A stretch of 44,495 nucleotides of DNA, taken from positions 3,744,388 through 3,788,882 of the forward strand of contig JAHNZQ020000004.1 of NCBI GenBank assembly GCA_019155205.2, in the 5' to 3' direction. The position numbers and the translations under genes were made by a program. Numbering within the stretch: position 1 is the stretch's first letter; every line of letters starts with the position of its first letter. This document shows positions 15,953 to 25,500 of this stretch, piece by piece. A model generated the notes under the pieces. It saw only the letters and a program-made list of their open reading frames with translations, made no database searches and had not been told where the DNA came from. Origin of the DNA: Gracilaria vermiculophylla. Its lineage: Eukaryota > Rhodophyta > Florideophyceae > Gracilariales > Gracilariaceae.

Positions 15953-18900
15953 ATGCAGCAAGCCCTCGTCACCCCGCCGCGCCGTCTGCGCCGCGCTTCA
16001 TTCCGACACTCCGCGCGACGCTCGCGCGACCTTGTGAGACGGCGCGCCCATTTCGAGAGGATTGCCGCCCATCACGTCGCAGCCACCGCCGCCGCCACCG
16101 CTGCCGCCACCGCCGCCGCTGCGCAACGCACTCCGCCGTCGTCCACCACCGACCCCTTCTCGCAGCCCGCCTCGGACGCCCCGTCGCCGCCTCAACCTCA
16201 CTCCGTCGCCCTCACCGCCGCCTGGGCGCACAACGCCGCCCAGCTGCCCGATGACCAGCTGCTGCTCAACCTGCGATGGCTGCTCGCACGCCTGCAGACC
16301 GTCGTCAACCTCGTCGAGGCCGCCGAGCACGTGCCGCGCGACTCCAAGCGACTGCCGCAGAGCCACCTGCGCGAGCACGACGATTTGCACGCCCTGGCCG
16401 ACGCCCTGGCCACCGAGCGCTTCATCACCCACCCCGATGACCGCGTCAAACTGTTCGTCGCCTGCTGCATGGCCGAGCTGCTGCGAGTCTGCGCCCCGGA
16501 TCCGCCCGTGTCGCAGCGCAAACTCGATCACCTCAGCGCCCTCTTCGTCGAGCAGCTGGCCGTCATGGCCTGCCCCGCCGACCGCTACGAGCCCTTCCGC
16601 TTCTCGCTGCTGGAGCAGCTGGCCACCGTCAAGACGTTTGTCATCTTTTGCGACGACCACCCCTTTGTGTGCGACATTTTCGCCTGCTTCTACGCCACCG
16701 TGCGCGCGCACCAGTCCGAAAAGTCGCGCCAGTACCTTGCCGACATTCTCGTCTCGCTCCTCGAGGAGGCGGAGCACCTGAGCAAGCACGTGCTGGACGC
16801 CATGTTGGCCCCGCTCGTCCCGCACCTGCGCTACCCCTCGCCCGCTGTGTCGCTCGCGGAGACAGTGCTGCACGCAGCGCGCGCGTGTGTGCAGCTGCCT
16901 CTTTGCAGCGTGCTCAACGAGTCGCTGCGCAGCTTGCACACCGTCAAGAGTCTGCGCACCCCGGACAAGAAGCATGCGTCTCGACGGCGAAGTCCCGCCA
17001 AACGACGGCGCGACGACGATGGCGCCTCTTCAAAGCCAGAGCTTTCTGAGCACCACGAGCACATTGCCCAGCTTCTTGTCGCCATCAACAGAATCGCCCC
17101 CGACGTCCTCATCTACGTCATCCCGAGCCTGGAAAACCTCATAGCCTCGTCGGATGAATCGATTCGACTCGCGAGCGTGCAAATCTTGGCCGGCCTCTTC
17201 ACTTCAAGGGTCGATGTCATTGATTCTTACCCGTCGCTGTTTGCCGAGTTTCTCAACCGACAGCGAGATGTAAACGCTGAGATTCGCGCCGAGATCGCCT
17301 CTTCCCTTGGTCCGCTGCTCGTGGCGCATCCCAGACATGCTGAAACGTTTGACGCCATGCTGAAGGACAGAGCGATTGACAAAGACGACCATGTTAGATG
17401 TGTTGCTCTCGAATCCATCGGAAAGTGTATTCATCGCGCGAGCGAATCGTTGCTGCAGGTGCTGGCCCTGCGTCTATGTGACAGGAAGCCGCAGGTGAGA
17501 AAGGCCGCCCTGGCCCAAGTTTGCGAGCTTTTCACAAACGCCGACCCATCCTACACCGACGGCAGTTCGAAAAAGGAAACTGATGACGAGCAAAATGCAC
17601 CATCGAGCTGGGGAAGCAGCACGGGCTCAAACGGCGGTGCGAGGGGGCGCGGAAGACCTCGATCATCGATTGAGCCAACAACGATGGACGACGTGTTGGA
17701 AACGCGGATGCTGAAACTTTCATGGCTTCCAGACGCCATTCTGCGTTCCTACATCGCACTAAATGATGCTGGAGACCAGAAAAGTACTCGTGATATCGAG
17801 AAGCTTATCTTTGAGCAGATTCCTGCACTTTCGAAGAATGACGGTGTCAGCATTCGAGCAGGCTTGCGTCGCTTGGCCATCTTTTTCTCTCAGCTTTCCG
17901 AAACGTTTTTTGCACAGCTCCTAGCAATTGTGCGGAGTCGGTGGAACACGAGAGCAAGACTGATCGCAATTGCACAGTTTCGACTTAATTCCCGCAAGGC
18001 CAGTTCATCAACGAGTCATACCGAAAGCCAAACCACTCCTGTTCACCCAACGTTTTCTCGAAAGAGTCACGGTGAGGACCAAAGCAAGAATACCGCTGCT
18101 GCGACACCCACTATCGAGTTGCGAAATCACGCATTCGCGCTTGCTTCGCTTTTATCGGCGCGTATAGGTGCTCCCATCAACCTGGAATACTGTCAGAAGC
18201 TGTGCATGTCTTTTGCCACTGCAGCTGATCTCAAGATATTCGACAAGGTTCTGAAGGCTGTACATCCTCTGTCCACTTCCGCTGAAGTCGCCAACGCAAG
18301 GCAGGATGTCGTTTCGAGATTAGGTTCAAAGTCGGGAGAAGGCGTTTTCTTCACCGATCATGTATTTCCTGTGTGTTGCACGGGAGTGTTTTCAGGGTCG
18401 TACTTTTCTGCAGCGTGTGACATTGCGAAGCAGGAAAGCTCCATTCAGTTAGACGATCGCGAAAGCGGCGGTCCTATGACTCAGATGGTCACTGAAAGTG
18501 GAAAGCGGGTCTTGCCCGGTATTTTGCGTTTTCTCGAAACTGTAGGAACTGATTGCAGTGATGTTTTAGGTGATAAGGTGGGCGAAATACAATCTTTGGT
18601 TAGCATCGAGCTAGATTCTTCTGATTCTTCAGCTGATGTCATTCTATGTGGCATGAGACTGATATGCCAGCTTCCTGCACAGAGTTGCTCTTCAGCCGCA
18701 AGTAATGATTTGCTCGGAGAGCTGAAGAAGCACATGATGACTGGTTCTTTACTTCGTCCGGATCGCGGAGGGAAGCTCTCCAAATGGGGATGTCGGGGAT
18801 TCATACACTTGAAAAGAAAAGATTCGGAGGCTCTGACCAAGCTCGGGAAAGAACTCACCGCGAAACTTGATTCATTTACTGGAAACATCGAAGCCATAAT

Positions 18901-21220
18901 TGCACCTATAGCTTCCCTTTCCCAACTGGCGAAACACGCATCAACATCTTTCAAATCATGCGCTTTGGAATGTTTCGATTTCTCGAGGGCATTGCTGAGC
19001 GGTACAATGAACACATTGATCCACTCGGCCCAAGAAGCCGGAGATGAGAACGAGTCCATGGCCGAAGATCATCGAGAAATGAACAAGGCCCATTACGTGC
19101 ATCACATCTTCGGGCCGGAGACTGGTCCTTTGGCTGCTGAAATGAAAGACAGAAGGTCACTATGCATAGCTGAGCTCGTTCAAAGAGCTGTCAAGTTGCT
19201 CGCGTACACCTTGCCGTTCCAAGATGATGAAGAATCTATAGCAGTCGTCGATATACTGATGAAGCTTTGTGATGACACTGAAGGTGATGTGTTTTCGATT
19301 TCAAGTCGTGTGAAAAAAGAGCTGCATGATGAAATTAAGGCTGAGTCACCTAGTGACTCGGATGTCGTGAAGCCAAAAGCTGATGAAGAGGTACAAAGTC
19401 AGTCTCTCAGCGGAAGTCCTACACTACGTGCGGTGTTTGCGGTGTGCAGATTGGTCGCCGGTCGTGGAATATTGTATTTATCCAGACAGCCGCGCTTTTT
19501 CCGAAGGGTTACACCACATGTGTTCGTATCTACCCTGCTCCTTGCACAAGATCAAAGTCCAACTGTGCGTCTTTCATTTGCGACGAGCGTTTACAACAAT
19601 ATCTTGAGAAAGAGACTGCAGCTGCGGTGGTCGGTGGCTCTTGCCTTGATGGCTGTGGAACCAGTGATGGAGAACCTTTCCAAGGCTCGGAAGCTTCTCA
19701 CCGCAATTTTCCGGTATAGGCGAAGACTCTACAATCATGCAAGGCAAACCGGAAAGCCTGCAAACTTGCAGCTTCTTCCTGAGTCTGCCGTTCCAGAACT
19801 GATTTGGGTTCTTGCTCATTTCCCTGGTGTTCAAACAGATCAAGAATCTGGCTTTTTGGAGTCTCAGAAGTGCTTGGAATTATTCTTGGATCGCTTACTG
19901 GAGTCGAACGAGCACGCTGGAATACTGAATGAGTACATCGAAACACTTTCAATTGCTCAAGTCGCTTCGGATCGAGACGACAAACAAGGAACCGAGTTTG
20001 TGATAGAACTTTCACGAATCGCAGGAGGTATTCTCAGAAAGAAACAGGCTGGGCGGAAGTGGAACTTGTCGGATTACCCAGGGCGGGTTGCGCTGCCAAT
20101 GGATATGTTCGAGGCTGTTGACGCGAACATGAAGTCCACAGATATTGTGAGACCCTCACTGGTGGAACTTGCGAGAAAGTTGGATGACAAAGACGTTGTG
20201 GAGTCGACAAAGAACACTCCGGGCCATGTGGTATCTGATGCCAAGGTAGGCAGCGCTCCCAGTACTGGAAGGTCAAAGAGACTCAGCTCGCGTGTTTCAA
20301 AGTCAAAATCAGACGGCAGTGATAAGAAATTGATCGACCGACTCGCAAAGATTGAGAATGCCTTTATGGATGAAGATGGGCCGGAGGGTGATGCAGGTGC
20401 TGAGAAAGATAAAGACAAAACACGTTTGCGAAGATCTAAACGGGGATCGCGGGGAAGAAGACGAACTTCTACGGGGTTGTATGAACGGTTATCAGAATCT
20501 ACCAAACATGCTGAGGAGCAGGGAGTTACTGCCGACGAGAAAAAGGATGGTGACAAAGGAAGGGAACAGACGCCCTTGCGAAGATCCAAACGTGAATCAC
20601 GGGGAAGAAAACGGACATCTGAAGAGTTGAAAGCTCGAATACTTGAGTCTCCTAAAGCTGGGAATAAGCAAAAAGCAGACGATGAGAAGGCGAAGAATAG
20701 TGGTAAGAAAAAGGAGGCCAGGCCTGTCCGAACAACCAAACGCGAGTCTCGAGGAAGAAAGCGGGGTTCTGAGGAATTAGAGGATGGTCTATCGGATATC
20801 GCAGAATTGGCGGACGTGCAGGATGTAGCTGCCGCTGTTGACGAGGAAGAAAAAAGTGAGAAAAAAAGAAAAACTGACGCAGATAGACTATGCTCGGTAC
20901 GAGCGGATGTCTCAGATTCGGATGAGGTGATTCACGCAGCAAGGGCAGAGATCAGAGTGCAGCAATCAAAGCAGGATGAAAAAGATAGCACTGCAATGCA
21001 AGATGTAAAATTTACGGAGAATCGGGAGGGCCCAGGTGAAGGCAGCGGAAATGGAGGTGAAGTGGATGAGAGCGCTGAAAAAACAGGTGACAGTGGCAAC
21101 GTGGGTGAACAAGGTGAAGGTGCACGCGATCAAGGAAAAGAGGACGTTAAGAATAGGAATGTTATTGGTCAACAAAATTGGCCGGTAGTTCGTCGAAGCG
21201 CTCGCAATCGAAGACTGTAG
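15953..21220 (+). CDS. PDS5: PDS5, cohesin-associated HEAT-repeat protein
   Basis: The 1755-residue protein is a PDS5 homologue, which regulates cohesin on chromatin and sister-chromatid cohesion. The diagnostic N-terminal block reads ITHPDDRVKLFVACCMAELL followed by RVCAPDPP (about residues 160-190), the conserved PDS5 segment. HEAT repeats fill most of residues 100-1350, with phrases such as DVLIYVIPSLENLI and HVRCVALESIGKC. The tail beyond about 1430 is charged and carries three copies of an RRSKR-SRGR-type motif (about 1489, 1540 and 1591), AT-hook-like as in plant and animal PDS5, and ends WPVVRRSARNRRL. Intronless over 5.3 kb. GC content falls steadily from 5' to 3'. A polyadenylation-like AATAAA starts five nt after the stop (21225-21230). 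Confidence 0.92.
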   Translation: MQQALVTPPRRLRRASFRHSARRSRDLVRRRAHFERIAAHHVAATAAATAAATAAAAQRTPPSSTTDPFSQPASDAPSPPQPHSVALTAAWAHNAAQLPDDQLLLNLRWLLARLQTVVNLVEAAEHVPRDSKRLPQSHLREHDDLHALADALATERFITHPDDRVKLFVACCMAELLRVCAPDPPVSQRKLDHLSALFVEQLAVMACPADRYEPFRFSLLEQLATVKTFVIFCDDHPFVCDIFACFYATVRAHQSEKSRQYLADILVSLLEEAEHLSKHVLDAMLAPLVPHLRYPSPAVSLAETVLHAARACVQLPLCSVLNESLRSLHTVKSLRTPDKKHASRRRSPAKRRRDDDGASSKPELSEHHEHIAQLLVAINRIAPDVLIYVIPSLENLIASSDESIRLASVQILAGLFTSRVDVIDSYPSLFAEFLNRQRDVNAEIRAEIASSLGPLLVAHPRHAETFDAMLKDRAIDKDDHVRCVALESIGKCIHRASESLLQVLALRLCDRKPQVRKAALAQVCELFTNADPSYTDGSSKKETDDEQNAPSSWGSSTGSNGGARGRGRPRSSIEPTTMDDVLETRMLKLSWLPDAILRSYIALNDAGDQKSTRDIEKLIFEQIPALSKNDGVSIRAGLRRLAIFFSQLSETFFAQLLAIVRSRWNTRARLIAIAQFRLNSRKASSSTSHTESQTTPVHPTFSRKSHGEDQSKNTAAATPTIELRNHAFALASLLSARIGAPINLEYCQKLCMSFATAADLKIFDKVLKAVHPLSTSAEVANARQDVVSRLGSKSGEGVFFTDHVFPVCCTGVFSGSYFSAACDIAKQESSIQLDDRESGGPMTQMVTESGKRVLPGILRFLETVGTDCSDVLGDKVGEIQSLVSIELDSSDSSADVILCGMRLICQLPAQSCSSAASNDLLGELKKHMMTGSLLRPDRGGKLSKWGCRGFIHLKRKDSEALTKLGKELTAKLDSFTGNIEAIIAPIASLSQLAKHASTSFKSCALECFDFSRALLSGTMNTLIHSAQEAGDENESMAEDHREMNKAHYVHHIFGPETGPLAAEMKDRRSLCIAELVQRAVKLLAYTLPFQDDEESIAVVDILMKLCDDTEGDVFSISSRVKKELHDEIKAESPSDSDVVKPKADEEVQSQSLSGSPTLRAVFAVCRLVAGRGILYLSRQPRFFRRVTPHVFVSTLLLAQDQSPTVRLSFATSVYNNILRKRLQLRWSVALALMAVEPVMENLSKARKLLTAIFRYRRRLYNHARQTGKPANLQLLPESAVPELIWVLAHFPGVQTDQESGFLESQKCLELFLDRLLESNEHAGILNEYIETLSIAQVASDRDDKQGTEFVIELSRIAGGILRKKQAGRKWNLSDYPGRVALPMDMFEAVDANMKSTDIVRPSLVELARKLDDKDVVESTKNTPGHVVSDAKVGSAPSTGRSKRLSSRVSKSKSDGSDKKLIDRLAKIENAFMDEDGPEGDAGAEKDKDKTRLRRSKRGSRGRRRTSTGLYERLSESTKHAEEQGVTADEKKDGDKGREQTPLRRSKRESRGRKRTSEELKARILESPKAGNKQKADDEKAKNSGKKKEARPVRTTKRESRGRKRGSEELEDGLSDIAELADVQDVAAAVDEEEKSEKKRKTDADRLCSVRADVSDSDEVIHAARAEIRVQQSKQDEKDSTAMQDVKFTENREGPGEGSGNGGEVDESAEKTGDSGNVGEQGEGARDQGKEDVKNRNVIGQQNWPVVRRSARNRRL

Positions 21221-21224
21221 CTAC

Positions 21225-21230
21225 AATAAA
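21225..21230 (+). terminator. AATAAA polyadenylation-type signal of PDS5
   Basis: AATAAA begins 5 nt after the PDS5 stop, in the 189-nt spacer between this gene and the convergent DUF4079 gene. Position and sequence fit a polyadenylation signal, but a single hexamer is weak evidence. Confidence 0.35.
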
Positions 21231-21409
21231 CAGGACTGTACATGTAGTTGTCTAGGAGGTATGCCTTACGTTGCCGTCGGATATGCAGCGATAGGCGGTC
21301 TCTGAATGGTTGGCGGTATGGCAAGAATGCGCGATACGATATCGAAAAAGAAGCTTGTATGTGTTTGAACGGTCCAGCTATTGAGCTACACGGCTACGGT
21401 TCAAGGGAC

Positions 21410-22045
21410 CTAGGAAAGAAGGATGAGAGCACCGAGGACACCGTGCACCAAGAAGGCAGCCATGGTGGCGAGTCCAAAGTACGCATGGAGCTTTCGTCCC
21501 TGCAAACGACCCTTTGCACTGCCGTCGTTGCCAATGGTGAAACCGGAGTATGCGACGACTGAGTTGATGGCCAGCATAGCCAGCACTAGCGCAGCAGATA
21601 TGAAGTGAGGCGATTGCCAAATGTCATAACCTTGCATGGCGACGGACAAGGTGCCGCCGGTGCCGCCCAGAAAGGCGAGCAGAAAGAAGGCAAGCATGAT
21701 GTTTTCGTGCAGCTTCTTTTGCTCCACGCCCTTTTTCTTGTCCTGGTTGAGGCGACCGGTCCAACCGACGTAGGCACCGGGCGCTCCCATTCCAAGCACC
21801 ATGAAGGCCATCATGGCGGGATGGCCCCACTCGATGACCGGCTTTGGCAAGTTGAGAGTGGCGAAGGCGTCGGCGACCTTCGTGAGCCATGCGGGGTTGG
21901 CGGCCAGGACGTGCGCCGGCAGATGGGGATCGAGGTGCATTCGCGGCGCGTGCAAGGCATTTGAGCGGCGGCAGCAAAGCGCTGGTCGGGCGGGGCGCGC
22001 AAGCGGCAGGGCGGGGCGCGCGGCGGAGACGAATGCGGAGACCAT
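21410..22045 (-). CDS. Plastid DUF4079 membrane protein
   Basis: The 211-residue protein starts with a basic, Ala/Arg/Pro-rich transit-like leader (MVSAFVSAARPALPLARP). It continues as a DUF4079 domain, a four-helix membrane family found in cyanobacteria and plastid-bearing eukaryotes. Visible are WGHPAMMAFMVLGMGAPGAY, the loop GRLNQDKKKGVEQKKLHENI, two central helices, and RKLHAYFGLATMAAFLVHGVLG at the end. Conserved His residues in the helices recall haem-binding cytochrome b561-like folds, but the function is unknown; occurrence suggests a thylakoid or envelope role. ATG 22045 is the first ATG of the frame. Its upstream region carries a double G-box at 22196-22213, which would fit light regulation. 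Confidence 0.88.
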   Translation of the reverse strand: MVSAFVSAARPALPLARPARPALCCRRSNALHAPRMHLDPHLPAHVLAANPAWLTKVADAFATLNLPKPVIEWGHPAMMAFMVLGMGAPGAYVGWTGRLNQDKKKGVEQKKLHENIMLAFFLLAFLGGTGGTLSVAMQGYDIWQSPHFISAALVLAMLAINSVVAYSGFTIGNDGSAKGRLQGRKLHAYFGLATMAAFLVHGVLGALILLS

Positions 22046-22195
22046 AGCGGCACGGCGGCGGCGGCAGCAGCGGCGGCTGTGGCGGCGACGGTGGCAGCGG
22101 CAGTTGCGGAGGCGATGACGGTTCGGGAAGACGGCCGAGATGAGCGAGCGCGGCGATGCGCGCGGGAGCAGCAAATGGATGGCGGCGGAAGGCGC

Positions 22196-22213
22196 CCCAC
22201 GTGTGCACGTGGG
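22196..22213. promoter_or_regulatory. Double G-box in an inverted repeat
   Basis: CCCACGTG and CACGTGGG face each other with a 2-nt spacer, giving two CACGTG G-boxes (22198-22203 and 22206-22211). The element is about 150 nt upstream of the plastid DUF4079 start. G-boxes bind bZIP/bHLH factors and are common in light-regulated plant genes; use in this organism is inferred. Confidence 0.55.
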
Positions 22214-22234
22214 CGGTCGACGGCTGCGCAGCGC

Positions 22235-22346
22235 GTTGAGCGGCGGGTGCCGTTGAGCGGCGGGGTGCCATTGAGCGGCGGGGTGCCATTGAGCGGCAGG
22301 GTGCCATTGAACGGCGGGGTGCCGTTGAGCGGCGGATGGCGTTGAG
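22235..22346. repeat. 18-bp tandem repeat, six units, in a divergent promoter
   Basis: Units of the form RTTGAGCGGCGGGGTGCC repeat head to tail from 22235 to 22340 and end in a partial GTTGAG. The four middle units are exactly 18 bp and the outer two 17 bp. They lie between the DUF4079 gene and the acidic-repeat membrane protein. No protein is assigned to them. Confidence 0.88.
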
Positions 22347-22568
22347 ATTTAACGACGCCGCGTGACGCGATGGCGGTCGCCGACTCGCGCCACTGTAAGG
22401 ATGGCGCGAAGTGGTCACGCGGGAGCCGCAGTACGTAACGCGCTTTCGTTTGATCTCTTCCCGGCTGCGCGCCTTGTGCGCAGCCTCCAGCTGCGCCGCC
22501 GCGACCCGCCGCCGTCGTGAACGCCCCGCGCCTTCTCCGCCGCGCCGCCTTGCCCCCGTCTCTTCAGA

Positions 22569-25500
22569 ATGCGCGCTCATCGCTCTCTGTGCCTATTTGC
22601 GGGCGTTCTTCTCCTCTTTCACGCCGCGGCCGCCCGTCCACGCTTCCTCTCCCGCCTTTTGGACAACCACTGCCAGTGCGACTGTTGTTACACAATGGTA
22701 ACTCCCGGCAAGCCCAAATGTATTTCCCCTTCGGCCACTTCCTTCTCCCTTGCTTCCTGCTCCCAATGTGACATTGAAACTTGTGCCGAGCGTTTCCCAA
22801 CCGCTTGTGCGCAGCTTTCGTCCCAAGTCTCCGCCTCATGCGTCACAAGAGAGGGAGTCATGTTGAAGCTTGTGCCTGTAGCCTTCATCTCCATTGCCGC
22901 TGTCTTGATCATTTTCGGCCTTTGTGTCCGCAAGTATGACGGTTATCATGATGAAAACCTTCTAAACCAACCGCGTTTAAACTCTGCCCAACCTGTCCGC
23001 TATCGCACTTTTGATTCAAATACCTCTCAACCAGCCCACCCCTCTTCGCATGATCAAAGCCGTCCGCTCCTGCCCACCATCGTGGAGCAACGGTTCGATA
23101 CCGATGCCACTCCACACCGCTCCGCCCACGCCTTCACTTCACACACAGAACAACAACCGTTCTCTCCAATAGTATCTGCCAACGCACGCGGTACGTCTGA
23201 TCCAGTGTCGCAGCACTCCATAAATCCAAGCCAGCCTGATGCAGGTAAGCAGCAGCAGCCCAGTGCGCACCCACGCTCGCTAATCCAACCGCAATCTCAC
23301 CATACACCACTGTCTGCCCCTCTCCGGCTGTCTCATTCCGTTGCCCTTCCCATCGCAGCCCCAGCAGCAACAGAGACCGAGAAACCCCATCTTCAGCATC
23401 CACCCTCCACCGAACGCCAATCCCGTTCTGTGCCGTCACCATCAGTTTTTGACACTAAACTTGATTTCAATCTAAAAACGACTTCTGATGGTGAGCTTGT
23501 GCAACCCGTCGAGAATAGTACCGGCGGACAAGCAGCTGCTCACACAGCTCGCATAGCTGGCGAGCATGGGCATGTCTCTCAAGAGGACTCCATACACAAA
23601 ATCGATTGCGCTTCCACTGCGGAGGAAAGCCGTATCCAACAGGCTAATGAATTTGAAAGCAACCCTGAGCACTCAAAGGAGGCACAGAATCAACCCAAAG
23701 CTGTGTTAAAACGCGACCCCAAAGCTTTGGAAACAGAGCAGCGTGCAGAACCAAATGCAACCATGTTGGGATTACAAAAGCATACCACATCACAAACCAA
23801 TTCTAAGGGAACAGATAACGGGTGGCAGGAAATCGGTCAAACTCCTGAAAACCCAGTGTTTGTCGACGATAGCGGACCGCCGGAGAGTACAATGGAATCG
23901 AAGCCTGAATCCGAAAATGGTAATACGGAGGCAGTTGATCGTAGTGCTGCGGAAGCAGGTAATGGATCGCAAGAACTCAGTAACACTTCTGAAAGCCCAG
24001 GGTTTGTCGACGATAGCGAACCGCCGGAGAGTACAATGGAATCGAAGCCTGAATCAGAAACTGATGTTACGGAGGCACTTTATGGTCGTACTGCGGAGAC
24101 AGGTAATGGATCGCAGGAACTCAGTAGCACTGCTGAGAACCCAGAGTTTGCCGATGATAGCGAACCGCTGAAGAGTACAACGGAATCGAAGCCTGAATCA
24201 GAAACTGATGTTACGGAGGCACTTGATGGTCGTAGTGCGGGAACAGACAATGGTTCGCAGGAAATCGGTCACACCTCTGGAAACCCAGTGTTTGTCGACG
24301 ATAGTGTACCGCCGGAGAGTAAATTGGAATCGAAGCCTGAATCAGAAACTGATGTTACGGAGGCAGTTGATGGTCGTGCTGCGGAAGCAGATAATGGATC
24401 GCAGGAACTCTGTAGCACTGCTGAAAGCCCAGAGTTTGTCGATGATAGCGAACCGCCGGAAAGTAAAATGGAATCGAAGCCTGAATCAGAAACTGATGTT
24501 ACGGAGGCAGTTGATGGTCGTGCTGCGGAAGCAGATAATGGATCGCAGGAACTCTGTAGTACCGCTAAAAGCCCAGGGTTTGTCAATGATAGCGAACCAC
24601 CGGAGAGTACAATGGAATCGAAGCCTGAATCAGAAACTGATGTTACGGAGGCAGTTGATCGTAGTGCTGCGGAAGCAGGTAATGGATCGCAGGAACTCAG
24701 AAACACTTCTGAAAGCCCAGAGTTTGTCGATGATAGCGAACCGCCGGAGAGTACAATGGAATCGAAGCCTGAATCAGAAATTATGAATACGGAGGCAGTT
24801 GATGGTCGTGCTGCGGAAGCAGACAATGGATCGCAGGAACTCAGTAACACTGCTGAAAGCCCAGAGTTCGTCGACGATAGCGGACCGCCCGAGAGTACAA
24901 TGGAATCGAAGCCTGAATCAGAAACTGATGTTACGGAGGCAGTTGATGGTCGTGCTGCGGAAGCAGATAANNNNNNNNNNNNNNNNNNNNNNNNNNNNNN
25001 NNNNNNNNNNNNNNNNNNNNNNNNNNNNNNNNNNNNNNNNNNNNNNNNNNNNNNNNNNGGAAGCAGATAATGGATCGCAGGAACTCTGTAGTACCGCTAA
25101 AAGCCCAGAGTTTGTCAATGATAGCGAACCACCGGAGAGTACAATGGAATCGAAGCCTGAATCAGAAACTGATGTTACGGAGGCACTTGATGGTCGTAGT
25201 GCGGGAACAGACAATGGGTCGCAGGAAATCGGTCACACTTCTGGAAACCCAGTGTTTGTCGACGATAGTGTACCACCGGAGAGTAAATTGGAATCGAAGC
25301 CTGAATCAGAAATTGGTAATACGGAGGCAGTCGATGGTCTTGCTGCGGAAGCAGGTAATAGATCGCAGGAACTCAGTAACACTTCTGAAAGCCCAGAGTT
25401 TGTCGATGAAAGCGAACCGCCGGAGAGTACAATGGAATCGAAGCCTGAATCAGAAACTGATGTTACGGAGGCAGTTGATGGTCGTGCTGCGGAAGCAGAT

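Noticed and set aside
21371..21405. tRNA-like stretch (GTAGCTCAATAGC on the minus strand, GGTTCAAG on the plus strand)
   Set aside because: No matching acceptor stem, and the D and T stems do not pair; the two signals are on opposite strands.
22235..22346. CRISPR array
   Set aside because: Units are directly abutting with no spacers, in a eukaryotic promoter.
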